The translations under genes and the position numbers were made by a program. This document shows, piece by piece, positions 51,535 to 60,795 of a stretch of 64,000 bases of DNA. The DNA comes from Zymobacter sp047495495 (GTDB lineage: Bacteria; Pseudomonadota; Gammaproteobacteria; Pseudomonadales; Halomonadaceae). The notes beneath the pieces were generated by a model. The model did no database searches and was not told the DNA's origin. It was given only the letters and a program-made list of their open reading frames with translations. Location of the stretch: the NCBI RefSeq assembly GCF_047495495.1, contig NZ_CP179930.1, positions 248,001-312,000 of the forward strand, in the 5' to 3' direction. The first letter of the stretch is position 1. Each line of letters opens with the position of its first letter.

Positions 51535-52413
51535 ATGCCTCAGCCTACCTCCTCTTTCCCGATGGCATCGTCCGCACTGGTCTGTGGGCGAAAGACGCTC
51601 GACTTGAGTCGGCCTCATGTCATGGGAGTGCTCAACGTCACGCCCGACTCCTTTTCGGATGGGGGGTGCTACAACACCGTTGATGCCGCGCTGAAACGCG
51701 CAGAAGCCATGCTGGCGGAAGGCGCCGATATCATCGACGTCGGGGGCGAGTCCACTCGCCCCGGAGCGGCGCCGGTGACGGCTCAGGAAGAGCTGGATCG
51801 TGTTGCGCCAGTGGTTGAGCGCTTGGTGGACGAGCTGGACGCGTTGGTATCGCTGGATACTAGCTGTCCAGTGGTGATGACGGAAGGTGCTCGTCTGGGC
51901 GCTGGCATTATTAACGATGTACGCTCTCTGACCCGTGAAGGTGCCCTAGACGCAGCGGCCGCCACATCGTTGGCCGTCTGTCTGATGCACATGACCGGCG
52001 AGCCGGATACCATGCAGCTGTCGCCTCATTATGACGAGCCTATCGAAGCGGCCGTGGCACGGCAGCTGGCAGAGCGAATGCACGCGTGCGAGATTGCCGG
52101 CATTGCAGTTGACCGTTTGATCCTTGATCCGGGTTTTGGCTTCGGCAAGACCTTGGCGCATAATCTTCGCTTGATGCAACAGATGGATACGTTGCAGGTA
52201 TTCCGTCGCCCGCTGCTGGTGGGGGTGTCGCGTAAGACTATGATCGGGCAAGTGCTCGACCGTCCGCTCGCACCGCTGGGTGAAGGGCGCATCATGGGCG
52301 GACTGGCATTGGCCGTCATGGCGCTTGAGCGTGGCGCGACCATCATTCGTACTCACGATGTGGCCATTACGCGTGATGCCATGGATATGTTCCATGCCGT
52401 ACAGCAGGCATGA
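51535..52413 (+). CDS. folP: Dihydropteroate synthase FolP
   Basis: 292-aa TIM-barrel enzyme joining p-aminobenzoate to dihydropterin pyrophosphate in folate synthesis; the sulfonamide target. Signatures: VMGVLNVTPDSFSDGG, IIDVGGESTRPGAAPV, SLDTSCPVV, DPGFGFGKTLAHN, VGVSRKTMIG and IIRTHDVAITRDA. Lies between ftsH and glmM as in many gammaproteobacteria. Confidence 0.96.
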   Translation: MPQPTSSFPMASSALVCGRKTLDLSRPHVMGVLNVTPDSFSDGGCYNTVDAALKRAEAMLAEGADIIDVGGESTRPGAAPVTAQEELDRVAPVVERLVDELDALVSLDTSCPVVMTEGARLGAGIINDVRSLTREGALDAAAATSLAVCLMHMTGEPDTMQLSPHYDEPIEAAVARQLAERMHACEIAGIAVDRLILDPGFGFGKTLAHNLRLMQQMDTLQVFRRPLLVGVSRKTMIGQVLDRPLAPLGEGRIMGGLALAVMALERGATIIRTHDVAITRDAMDMFHAVQQA

Positions 52414-52485
52414 CGAATTTTTCAGGGTCGCTGGATGGCGGCCAATGATCGTCTTGATCAAACAAAAGACAGTGAGGAGAGAAGC

Positions 52486-53853
52486 GTGTCAGCCAAGACA
52501 ACAGCACGCCGTTTCTTTGGAACCGACGGTATCCGCGGCACAGTAGGTGAATATCCCATTACGGCCGATTTCGTGCTCAAGCTGGGATGGGCCGCCGGCC
52601 GCGTTCTGCGCCGCAACGGGGCCGCGAAAGTGGTCATCGGTAAGGACACGCGTATCTCCGGCTATATGTTCGAAGCCGCTCTGGAAGCTGGTTTTTCCGC
52701 GGCAGGCGTTGATGTCATGCTGCTGGGACCGATGCCTACCCCCGGCATTGCGTACATGACGCAGACTTTCCGTGCGCAGGCCGGTGTCGTCATCAGCGCT
52801 TCGCACAACCCGTATCAGGACAATGGCATCAAGTTCTTCTCTGCCGACGGGCGCAAGATTCCCGACGACATCGAGCTTGAAATCGAAGCAGAGCTGGAAC
52901 GCCCGCTGACGACTGTCGTGTCCAACGAACTCGGTAAGGCTGTGCGCATCAACGACGCTGCTGCGCGCTACATCGAGTTTTGTAAGTCTTCAATGCCTGA
53001 ACGCACGGGCCTGCAAGGGTTGAAAGTGGTGCTCGACTGCGCCAACGGTGCAACCTACCACATCGCCCCCAGCGTCTTCCGCGAACTCGGTGCCGACGTC
53101 ACGGTCATCGGTGCTTCTCCGGACGGCCTCAATATCAACCGCAATGTCGGCTCGACGTCCATTCGTGCGCTCAAGGCGAAAGTGATCGAAACCGGAGCCG
53201 ATATCGGCGTGGCATTCGACGGTGACGGTGACCGTGTCATTATGGTGGATGAACACGGCCGCGAAGTTGACGGTGACGAACTGCTCTATCTTATCGGTAA
53301 TGATCGCCATAAGCGTGGTGTGCTGCACGGCGGCATCGTCGGTACCGTGATGAGCAACCTCGGCCTTGAAAATGCGCTTAAGCGCAAAGGCATTCCGTTC
53401 GAGCGTGCACAGGTCGGCGACCGCTATGTCATCGAGCGCATGCAGGCCAATGGTTGGGAGCTGGGCGGTGAATCATCGGGTCACATCGTCTGCGGACACG
53501 TTCAGACCACCGGCGATGGTATTGTTGCCGCGCTTCAGGTGCTGTCGATCATGATGCGCGAAGGCCGTACGCTGAATTCCTTGTTGCAGAACTTCGAAAA
53601 AGCGCCGCAATCACTGATCAACGTGCGTCTGGACAGCCGTGCGGATCGCAAGGCGCTGATGGAAGCCGAGGCCGTTCAGCAGGCCGTTACGGCCGTCGAG
53701 GCTGAGCTGGGTGAAGAGGGTGGTCGCGTACTGCTGCGTCCCTCCGGCACTGAGCCGTTGATCCGTGTCATGGTCGAAGCGCAGCCCGCATTCGATGCCC
53801 ATGCACTGGCAACGCGCATCGCGGATGCTATTGAAGCAGCACGCGCCGCGTAA
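52486..53853 (+). CDS. glmM: Phosphoglucosamine mutase GlmM
   Basis: 455-aa alpha-D-phosphohexomutase that converts glucosamine-6-P to glucosamine-1-P for UDP-GlcNAc. N-terminal RRFFGTDGIRGTVGEYPIT, phosphoserine Ser106 in VISASHNPYQDNGIKFFS, metal loop DGDGDR and C-terminal phosphate loop RPSGTEPLIRVM. GTG at 52486 has GAGGAG upstream and matches the family start; an ATG at 52435 would add 17 residues. Confidence 0.96.
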   Translation: MSAKTTARRFFGTDGIRGTVGEYPITADFVLKLGWAAGRVLRRNGAAKVVIGKDTRISGYMFEAALEAGFSAAGVDVMLLGPMPTPGIAYMTQTFRAQAGVVISASHNPYQDNGIKFFSADGRKIPDDIELEIEAELERPLTTVVSNELGKAVRINDAAARYIEFCKSSMPERTGLQGLKVVLDCANGATYHIAPSVFRELGADVTVIGASPDGLNINRNVGSTSIRALKAKVIETGADIGVAFDGDGDRVIMVDEHGREVDGDELLYLIGNDRHKRGVLHGGIVGTVMSNLGLENALKRKGIPFERAQVGDRYVIERMQANGWELGGESSGHIVCGHVQTTGDGIVAALQVLSIMMREGRTLNSLLQNFEKAPQSLINVRLDSRADRKALMEAEAVQQAVTAVEAELGEEGGRVLLRPSGTEPLIRVMVEAQPAFDAHALATRIADAIEAARAA

Positions 53854-53865
53854 TGCGTCGACGAT

Positions 53866-53894
53866 CGGCAGGGAGCGCCGCACGCGCCCTGCCG
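53866..53894 (+). other. Hairpin between glmM and tpiA
   Basis: CGGCAGGG / CCCTGCCG 8-bp stem with a 13-base loop; no T run. Possible weak terminator or processing site. Confidence 0.45.
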
Positions 53895-53955
53895 GTTGTA
53901 TTGGGCACGGTCGTCCATTACCATTTCGAGCCAACACGTGAGGGCGGGTACTGAA

Positions 53956-54711
53956 ATGCGCAAGCCCATGATCGCGGGTAACTGGAAAATGAACGGTACT
54001 CGGCAGCTGGTGGCTGCGTACCGCAAAGCCTTTATGGATACGGATATCACCGACAAGGTCGATGTCCTGCTGATCCCTTCGTTTCCTTATATCGGTGAGA
54101 TGGTGCGCGCCCTGCTGGGCAGTGGCGTCAAGGTGGGTGCTCAGACGCTCAACCCTCGCGGTGCCGGTGCTCATACTGGGGAAGTCAGTGGCGTGATGTT
54201 GCACGAACTGGGCGCAGAATATGTGCTGGTCGGGCATTCCGAGCGTCGCCGGCTGTACAAGGAAAGCGAAGACGAAATATTCGCGCGTGTAAATGCGGCG
54301 GTAAGCGAACAGCTTCACCCTATCTTGTGCGTGGGCGAAACGCTCGAACAGCATAAGTCGGGTAATGCACTGGCAACGGTGCTGCATCAGGTCAGCTCCG
54401 TGATGGAGCGCCTCGATGCGCGCTACCTTTCGTGGGTGTCGATTGCCTACGAACCGGTCTGGGCTATTGGCACTGGGCTGACGGCAACGCCAGAGCAGGC
54501 GCAGGAAATACACGCGGCCATTCGGGAATATCTCCATGAAATTGATCCCGAATTGGCTGAATCGACCCGGTTGCTCTACGGTGGCAGCATGAACGCGCAC
54601 AATGCGCGTCGTTTGCTGGCCCAGCCGGATATCGACGGCGGTCTTATTGGCGGCTCCTCATTGAGGACCGAAGATTTTCTTTCAATCTGTCATGTTGCAG
54701 GTCAAAACTGA
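53956..54711 (+). CDS. tpiA: Triosephosphate isomerase TpiA
   Basis: 251-aa glycolytic TIM barrel. GNWKMNG holds the catalytic Lys, His94 is in VGHSERR, Glu166 opens the flexible loop (YEPVWAIGTG) and LLYGGSMN binds phosphate. The start at 53956 gives MRKPMIAGNWKMNG; the frame is open 20 codons earlier without family similarity. Overlaps secG by one base. Confidence 0.96.
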   Translation: MRKPMIAGNWKMNGTRQLVAAYRKAFMDTDITDKVDVLLIPSFPYIGEMVRALLGSGVKVGAQTLNPRGAGAHTGEVSGVMLHELGAEYVLVGHSERRRLYKESEDEIFARVNAAVSEQLHPILCVGETLEQHKSGNALATVLHQVSSVMERLDARYLSWVSIAYEPVWAIGTGLTATPEQAQEIHAAIREYLHEIDPELAESTRLLYGGSMNAHNARRLLAQPDIDGGLIGGSSLRTEDFLSICHVAGQN

Positions 54712-55130
54712 TGACGTATCTGACTCTTGTGGTTCATATCCTCCTGGCGATCAGCCTGATCGTTCTGGTTCTGCTGCAGCAAGGCAAGGGGGCCGAAGCG
54801 GGCGCAGCCTTCGGTGGCGGCGCGTCCCAAACCGTATTCGGTTCCCGCGGTAGCACCGGCTTCCTTGCCAAGCTGACTGGCCTGCTGGTCCTGCTGTTCT
54901 TCGTGACGTCACTGGGACTGACGGCATTTGCCCATCATGCTCAGAAAGTCGCGACCGAAGTGCAGACGGCACCGGCTACCACCAGCGTGTCAGAGCCTGC
55001 GGCGGCGACCGAAGAAAACAATTCTGCCAAAGCCGTTGACGAAACACCGGCTACCGTGGATAATGCAGCGCCTGTACAGGATAAAGCGCCTGCTGCTGAA
55101 CAGCAGAGCACGCAACATCCTGCACAGTGA
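54711..55130 (+). CDS. secG: Preprotein translocase subunit SecG
   Basis: 139-aa inner-membrane protein with two membrane segments: residues 4-21 and 53-72 (LTGLLVLLFFVTSLGLTAFA). Between them is the conserved cytoplasmic loop GKGAEAGAAFGGGASQTVFGS(R)GS. A long acidic Ala/Pro/Glu-rich tail follows. Stimulates the SecYEG channel. Coupled to tpiA (TGATG). Confidence 0.94.
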   Translation: MTYLTLVVHILLAISLIVLVLLQQGKGAEAGAAFGGGASQTVFGSRGSTGFLAKLTGLLVLLFFVTSLGLTAFAHHAQKVATEVQTAPATTSVSEPAAATEENNSAKAVDETPATVDNAAPVQDKAPAAEQQSTQHPAQ

Positions 55131-55147
55131 TGCAGTGAAACAACCTG

Positions 55148-55176
55148 TTGATAGATCAACAAGGTTTGTGTAGAGT
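55148..55176 (+). promoter_or_regulatory. Sigma-70 promoter of tRNA-Leu
   Basis: TTGATA, 17 bases, TAGAGT; the predicted start lies about 13 bases before the mature tRNA. Confidence 0.6.
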
Positions 55177-55195
55177 ACACTGCATATCCCCTGAT

Positions 55196-55282
55196 GCCGA
55201 AGTGGTGGAATTGGTAGACACGCTATCTTGAGGGGGTAGTGGCCGTAAGGCCGTGCGGGTTCAAGTCCCGCCTTCGGCACCA
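55196..55282 (+). tRNA. tRNA-Leu, anticodon GAG
   Basis: 87-nt class II tRNA. Acceptor GCCGAAG pairs with CTTCGGC; the anticodon loop is TTGAGGG within a CTATC/GGTAG stem; a long variable arm (TGGCCGTAAGGCCGT) follows; T arm GCGGGTTCAAGTCCCGC; encoded CCA. Confidence 0.97.
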
Positions 55283-55350
55283 TCTAAGCATCTTTTTTAC
55301 GATGCGGGTACGGTTGGAAGCAAGAATAAGCAGCATGCATCGTTTTCTGA

Positions 55351-55379
55351 TTGCTTTAGTGAAACGATGTCTCTACAAT
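55351..55379 (+). promoter_or_regulatory. Sigma-70 promoter of the initiator tRNA
   Basis: TTGCTT, 17 bases, TACAAT; the predicted start is about six bases before the mature tRNA. It suggests the tRNA does not rely on readthrough from tRNA-Leu. Confidence 0.7.
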
Positions 55380-55391
55380 GTTGCTTGATGA

Positions 55392-55468
<77 letters not shown>

Positions 55469-55482
55469 CTTATTTTATACGG

Positions 55483-55513
55483 AAAGCCCCTTCCAGATAG
55501 AAGGGGCTTTTTG
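55483..55513 (+). terminator. Intrinsic terminator after the initiator tRNA
   Basis: AAAGCCCCTTC / GAAGGGGCTTT 11-bp stem, six-base loop, then TTG with a T run overlapping the stem. In E. coli an equivalent terminator leaks into the nusA operon. Confidence 0.85.
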
Positions 55514-55732
55514 TTACGAGGTAGCCACGACATGCACCCTGCATGACGAGGATGCACCTCGAAGGCGATGCCAATCGGCCACCTCTCGATGTTCTGTCCG
55601 GCCAGGTGCCAGTCAACCTCCGCTAGGTACCCCTGTATGCCGACCTGATATAGCACGGCGCTTTGGCCTTGCATCGGGAGCAGGTGCCCGTTTGGCACCT
55701 GCCATCGGAATCCATACAGAGGAGCCTTGCTA

Positions 55733-56200
55733 GTGGCTACCAAGGAAACAGCAATTCAGACACTCATCGGGCCTACCATTTCGGCCATGGGGTTCGAACT
55801 GTGGGGAATCAGTCATATCTCCCAGGGACGCAACTCCAGGCTTGTCATCTATATCGACAGTGACAAAGGCGTCACCGTTGACGACTGTGCTGATATCAGC
55901 CGTCAGGTCAGCGCGCTGCTCGATGTCGAAGATCCCATCTCAGGACATTACGATCTAGAAGTGTCTTCTCCTGGAATGGATCGTCCCCTTTATACGCTTT
56001 CGCATTACGAACGCTACGCTGGACACCAGATTCAGTTGCGGCTTCGCGTTCCTTTCGAAGGTCGTCGCAAGTTCCAGGGATTGCTGGCTGGCGTTGAGCA
56101 AGACGAAGTGCTCCTGCATGTCGATGGTGAGGAATATGCCTTTCCCATCGAAGGCATTGAGCGCGCCAACGTGATGCCAACCTTCGAAAACAAGAGATGA
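55733..56200 (+). CDS. rimP: Ribosome maturation factor RimP
   Basis: 155-aa 30S assembly factor. LIGPTISAMGFELWGI, RLVIYIDSDKGVTVDDCADISRQ, DLEVSSPGMDRPLYTLSHYERYAG and the C-terminal SH3-like domain with FPIEGIERANVMP are typical. GTG at 55733 is chosen: AGGAG lies eight bases before it, whereas a TTG at 55727 is only two bases from the same RBS. First protein gene of the nusA operon. Confidence 0.94.
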   Translation: MATKETAIQTLIGPTISAMGFELWGISHISQGRNSRLVIYIDSDKGVTVDDCADISRQVSALLDVEDPISGHYDLEVSSPGMDRPLYTLSHYERYAGHQIQLRLRVPFEGRRKFQGLLAGVEQDEVLLHVDGEEYAFPIEGIERANVMPTFENKR

Positions 56201-56306
56201 AAGACTAAGCGTCTGCCCTCGATATCGACGAGGAAAGGGTCGCTCACAGGGATGATGACGTGAGCAGCGGACGTGGTAAAAACGATTTTTCTGGCGAGGC
56301 AAAGAC

Positions 56307-57800
56307 ATGAGCAAAGAGATCTTGCTGGTCGTTGACGCAATTTCGAATGAAAAAGGTGTTCCGCGCGAGGTCATCTTCGAAGCTGTAGAGGCCGCATTGG
56401 CAGGCGCTTCGAAGAAGCGTCTCGAAGGACAGGACGTCGATATCCGTGTTCATATCGACCGTGATACCGGGGATTACGAAACTTTCCGTCGCTGGACAGT
56501 CGTGCCCGATGAAGACTACACCACGTCCCACCGACAGATTCCGTATTCTGCGGGTCTGGAGCGTGAGCCTGCACTCGATATGGGTGAGTGCGTCGAAGAA
56601 AAGATCGAATCGGTCGGCTTCGGACGCATCGCTGCCCAGATGGCGAAGCAGATCATCGTACAGAAGGTTCGTGAAGCTGAACGCGCTGAAATTGTGCGTC
56701 AGTATCGCGAACGTGAAGGCGAAATCATCAGCGGTACGGTCAAGAAAATCACGCGTGACGGACTGATCGTCGACCTTGGCGAGAATGCAGAAGCTTTCCT
56801 GCCGCGCAACGAAATGATCTCTGGTGAACGCTATCGCATGAACGAGCGCGTACGCGCGCTGCTGTGGAAGGTCGATGCCGAAGCGCGTGGCTCACAGCTG
56901 ATCCTGTCTCGCTCTCGTCCAGAATTCCTGATCGCGCTGTTCGAAATCGAAGTACCTGAAATCGCCGAACAGCTGATCGAAATCAAGGGCGCTGCGCGCG
57001 ATCCGGGTTCCCGTGCCAAACTGGCCGTGAAAACCAATGATCGTCGTATCGACCCCGTCGGCGCTTGCGTCGGCATGCGAGGCTCTCGTGTGCAAGCCGT
57101 TTCCAACGAGCTGCGCAACGAGCGCGTCGACATCGTATTATGGGACGATAACCCCGCTCAATTGGTTATCAACGCTATGGCACCGGCTGACGTCGCTTCC
57201 ATCATGATGGATGAAGACGCCCACGCTATGGATGTCGCCGTAGCCCAAGACAATCTGGCCCAGGCTATCGGCCGTGGTGGTCAGAACGTTCGTTTGGCAT
57301 CCGAGCTGACCGGCTGGTCGCTCAATGTCATGACGGAAGAAGAAGCGCTTGGCAAGCGTGAACAGGAAATCGACAGTCACGTCGATTACTTCGTGGAGCA
57401 CCTCGGCATCGACGAGGAGCTGGCGCGCGTACTGGTCGAAGAAGGCCTGACCTCGCTCGAAGAAGTGGCCTATGTGCCGCTCGACGAAATGCTCGAAATC
57501 GAAGGGCTGGATGAAACGCTCGTCGAAGAGCTGCGGTCACGTGCCAAGGATGAGCTGCTCAATCTTGCCATCGCGACAGAAGAGAATCTGGACGGCGCTC
57601 AGCCGGCAGATGATCTGCTCGAGATGGAAGGTATGGATCAAACGCTGGCCCTTACGCTGGCCGCGCGTGGCATCTGTACTATGGAAGATCTGGCCGAGCA
57701 GGCCATCGAAGATCTCAAGGATATCGACGGCGTGGATGAAGAACGCGCCGCCGCATTGATCATGACGGCCCGTGCGCCCTGGTTCGCAAGCGAAGATTGA
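56307..57800 (+). CDS. nusA: Transcription termination/antitermination factor NusA
   Basis: 497 aa; E. coli has 495. N-terminal RNA-polymerase-binding domain (EILLVVDAISNEKGVPREVIFEA), S1 domain (GEIISGTVKKITRDGLIVDLG), two KH domains (DPVGACVGMRGSRVQAVSNEL, AIGRGGQNVRLASELTGW) and two acidic C-terminal repeats (residues about 365-495; LVEEGLTSLEEVAYVP and LAARGICTMEDLAEQ). Paces RNA polymerase and takes part in termination and antitermination. Followed by infB. Confidence 0.97.
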   Translation: MSKEILLVVDAISNEKGVPREVIFEAVEAALAGASKKRLEGQDVDIRVHIDRDTGDYETFRRWTVVPDEDYTTSHRQIPYSAGLEREPALDMGECVEEKIESVGFGRIAAQMAKQIIVQKVREAERAEIVRQYREREGEIISGTVKKITRDGLIVDLGENAEAFLPRNEMISGERYRMNERVRALLWKVDAEARGSQLILSRSRPEFLIALFEIEVPEIAEQLIEIKGAARDPGSRAKLAVKTNDRRIDPVGACVGMRGSRVQAVSNELRNERVDIVLWDDNPAQLVINAMAPADVASIMMDEDAHAMDVAVAQDNLAQAIGRGGQNVRLASELTGWSLNVMTEEEALGKREQEIDSHVDYFVEHLGIDEELARVLVEEGLTSLEEVAYVPLDEMLEIEGLDETLVEELRSRAKDELLNLAIATEENLDGAQPADDLLEMEGMDQTLALTLAARGICTMEDLAEQAIEDLKDIDGVDEERAAALIMTARAPWFASED

Positions 57801-57880
57801 TCGCTGTATGGCTGCCGCTGGCACATGAGTGCCCGGCAGCATCATGTCGCAATGGGCAGCAACGGGTTCAGGAGGGTCGA

Positions 57881-60355
57881 ATGGCAGAAATGACGGTTAA
57901 GGAATTTGCACAGAAGGTGGGCCGTGAGTCGGCACGCTTGCTGGAGCAGATGAAGGAAGCAGGTCTCGAGCATGCGTCTGAGAATGATGTGGTGTCTGAA
58001 GAAGACAAACAGCGTTTGCTGGAGCATCTGACTCGCCAGCACGGCGGTAACGCTGGCCCAGGCCGTAATCGCATTACCCTGACGCGTAAGACGAAAAGTC
58101 GTCTGCGCACAGGTGATCGTAACAAGACGATCGAAGTGCAGGTGCGCAAGAAACGTACCTACGTAAAACCGGAAACCGAAGAACCGGCTCCGGCAGAAGA
58201 AGCCGTCAAGCAAGAGCAGCCGAAGAAACAGGATGCTGTCCGCTCTGAAAGCAAAGCGAAGCCGCGTGATGAAGCGCCTCGCAATGCCAGCAAGCGTGAA
58301 GAAGCTCCCGTTGTCGACGTTGATGCAGCGGCTACGGCCGTCGTCGATGTCGAAGGCGCTCCAGCGGCAGGCGATGACGCTGACTCCAGTGCGGCAAGTT
58401 CGCGCGCTGAAGGCGGTCGTCGCAATCGCAAAGACCGTAAAGAAGCGAGCTCCGAACGTCGTGAAGACAACGAAGAGCGTCGCGAACGTCGTCGTGGCGG
58501 TGCCAAGAAAACGCGTCGTTCCGAACGTCGCGGTGGCCGTCGCAGCGGTGGCAGCCAGAACAGCAACAATGCTCATGGCTTCCAGCGTCCTACTCAGCAC
58601 ATCGTGCGTGAAGTAGCGCTTCCGGAATCCATCAGTGTTGCAGAGCTGGCCGACAAGATGGCCGTCAAAGCGGCTGAAGTCATCAAAACCATGTTTACCA
58701 TGGGTGCTGCCGTTACCATCAACCAGACCATCGATCAGGAAACTGCTGCGATTGTCGTGGAAGAGATGGGCCACACGCCGAAACTGGTCAACGAAAACGC
58801 TATCGAGCTCGAAGTGCTCGAAGCGAACAACTACGACGGTGAGAAGGTCAATCGCGCACCGGTCGTTACCGTCATGGGTCACGTTGACCACGGTAAGACC
58901 TCGCTGCTCGATTACATTCGTCGTACTAAGGTCGCCACAGGTGAAGCGGGTGGTATCACCCAGCACATCGGTGCCTACCACGTCGAAACCGACAACGGCA
59001 ACATCACGTTCTTGGATACCCCTGGACACGCGGCGTTTACCGCCATGCGTGCTCGCGGTGCGAAAGCGACCGACGTGGTCATCCTCGTTGTTGCGGCCGA
59101 TGACGGTGTCATGCCGCAGACGATCGAAGCGATCGAACACGCGCGTGCCGCAGAAGTGCCGATCGTTGTCGCGATCAACAAGATCGACAAGCCGGGCGCT
59201 GATCTGGACCGCGTACGCAACGAACTGTCACAGCACGGTGTCATCTCCGAAGAATGGGGTGGCGATACCATGTTCGTGCCGGTCTCCGCGAAGATGGGAC
59301 AGAACATCGACGGCCTGCTCGAAGCAGTCCTGCTGGTGTCTGAAGTCCTTGAGCTGGATGCTGTACCGTCCGCACCGGGTAAAGGTGTCGTCGTCGAATC
59401 CCGCTTGGATCGTGGTCGTGGCCCCGTGGCAACCGTACTGGTTCAGAACGGTACCCTGCGTAAGGGCGATACCGTACTGGCGGGCCTGCACTACGGTCGC
59501 GTCCGTGCGCTGATCAACGAACTGGGTCAGCAGATCGACGCTGCCGGTCCGTCCATGCCGGTCGAGATCATTGGTCTTGACGGTACGCCGGACGCCGGTG
59601 AAGAGTTCACGGTTGTTGCTGATGAGAAGAAAGCGCGTGAAGTCGCCAACTTCCGTCAGGGCAAATACCGTGAGGTCCGCCTGGCTCGCCAGCAGAAAGC
59701 CAAGCTGGAGAACATGTTCAGCCGCATGAGTCAGGAAGAGAGTGCAACGGTCAACGTCGTACTCAAAGCGGACGTACAGGGTTCTCTGGAAGCGATCCGC
59801 AGCGCGCTTGCCGACCTGGCCAACGACGAAGTCAAAGTGGCTGTCGTTTCCTCCGGTGTGGGTGGTATCACCGGTACTGACGCGAACCTGGCTGTGGCAT
59901 CCGATGCCATCGTCATCGGTTTCAACGTCCGTGCGGATGCCAGTGCGCGTGAGATCATCGAACGTGAAGGTCTCGACCTGCGCTACTACAGCGTCATTTA
60001 CCAGCTGATCGATGAGGTCAAGCAGGCGATGAGCGGTATGCTGGCACCGGAATGGAAAGAAGAGATCGTTGGTGTAGCCGAAGTCCGCGACGTCTTCCGT
60101 GCGCCGAAGATCGGTGCGATCGCCGGCTGTATGGTCGTCGAAGGGACGGTTTACCGCAGCAAGCGTATCCGCGTTCTGCGTGACAACGTGGTTATCTACG
60201 AAGGCGAGCTGGAATCTCTGCGTCGCTTCAAAGATGACGTTAACGAAGTCCGTAACGGTATGGAATGTGGTATCGGCGTTCGCAACTACAACGACGTTCA
60301 GGTCGGTGACAAGATCGAAGTCTTCGATCAGGTCAAAGTCGAACGTTCACTCTGA
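57881..60355 (+). CDS. infB: Translation initiation factor IF-2
   Basis: 824-aa GTPase that places fMet-tRNA on the 30S subunit. The N-terminal subdomain starts EMTVKEFAQKVGRESARLLEQM. A long charged linker rich in Arg/Lys/Glu/Ala (about residues 90-235) and a second conserved IF2_N segment follow. The G domain begins at Gly333 (GHVDHGKT) and has DTPGHAAF and NKIDKP; domains II-IV end KIEVFDQVKVERSL. GGAGGGTCGA before the ATG at 57881. The middle member of the nusA operon. Confidence 0.97.
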   Translation: MAEMTVKEFAQKVGRESARLLEQMKEAGLEHASENDVVSEEDKQRLLEHLTRQHGGNAGPGRNRITLTRKTKSRLRTGDRNKTIEVQVRKKRTYVKPETEEPAPAEEAVKQEQPKKQDAVRSESKAKPRDEAPRNASKREEAPVVDVDAAATAVVDVEGAPAAGDDADSSAASSRAEGGRRNRKDRKEASSERREDNEERRERRRGGAKKTRRSERRGGRRSGGSQNSNNAHGFQRPTQHIVREVALPESISVAELADKMAVKAAEVIKTMFTMGAAVTINQTIDQETAAIVVEEMGHTPKLVNENAIELEVLEANNYDGEKVNRAPVVTVMGHVDHGKTSLLDYIRRTKVATGEAGGITQHIGAYHVETDNGNITFLDTPGHAAFTAMRARGAKATDVVILVVAADDGVMPQTIEAIEHARAAEVPIVVAINKIDKPGADLDRVRNELSQHGVISEEWGGDTMFVPVSAKMGQNIDGLLEAVLLVSEVLELDAVPSAPGKGVVVESRLDRGRGPVATVLVQNGTLRKGDTVLAGLHYGRVRALINELGQQIDAAGPSMPVEIIGLDGTPDAGEEFTVVADEKKAREVANFRQGKYREVRLARQQKAKLENMFSRMSQEESATVNVVLKADVQGSLEAIRSALADLANDEVKVAVVSSGVGGITGTDANLAVASDAIVIGFNVRADASAREIIEREGLDLRYYSVIYQLIDEVKQAMSGMLAPEWKEEIVGVAEVRDVFRAPKIGAIAGCMVVEGTVYRSKRIRVLRDNVVIYEGELESLRRFKDDVNEVRNGMECGIGVRNYNDVQVGDKIEVFDQVKVERSL

Positions 60356-60382
60356 TCGCCTTCTCATTGAAAGGGGCTATGC

Positions 60383-60790
60383 ATGCGTGAATTTAAGCGT
60401 ACCGATCGAGTGGCAGAGCAGCTCCAGCAGGAGCTAGCTCTTCTGATCCAGCGCGAGGTGAAAGACCCTCGCCTGGGGATGGTCACCATCAGTTCGGCGA
60501 AAGTCAGCCGCGATCTGGGTTACGCCGATGTCTATTTCACCCTGCTGGGCGATAACGACGCCGTGAGCATCAAGGATAACCTGGCGATTCTTCGCCAGGC
60601 CTCCGGGTTCTTGCGTAGCCGTATCGCACGCACCATGTCGCTGCGCCATGTGCCGGAACTGCGTTTCCACTACGATGAAAGCGTCGTGCGTGGGCACCAG
60701 CTGTCGGCGCTGATCGATGAAGCCGTAAAAAGCGACCAGCAGCACCAGGGTGATGCTGACGCGAGCGCAGAAGATTCAGACGAGGCGTAA
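60383..60790 (+). CDS. rbfA: Ribosome-binding factor A
   Basis: 135-aa KH-type protein. FKRTDRVAEQLQQELALLIQREVKDPRLGMVTIS is split by conserved features; LRSRIARTMSLRHVPELRFHYDES is the core. Needed for 16S 5'-end maturation and cold growth. The acidic tail (DADASAEDSDEA) is unremarkable. Close to truB (five-base gap). Confidence 0.95.
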   Translation: MREFKRTDRVAEQLQQELALLIQREVKDPRLGMVTISSAKVSRDLGYADVYFTLLGDNDAVSIKDNLAILRQASGFLRSRIARTMSLRHVPELRFHYDESVVRGHQLSALIDEAVKSDQQHQGDADASAEDSDEA

Positions 60791-60795
60791 TCGTC

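Noticed and set aside
57842..59140. 432-codon frame antisense to infB
   Set aside because: Antisense shadow of a GC-biased conserved gene; no RBS or homology recognised.
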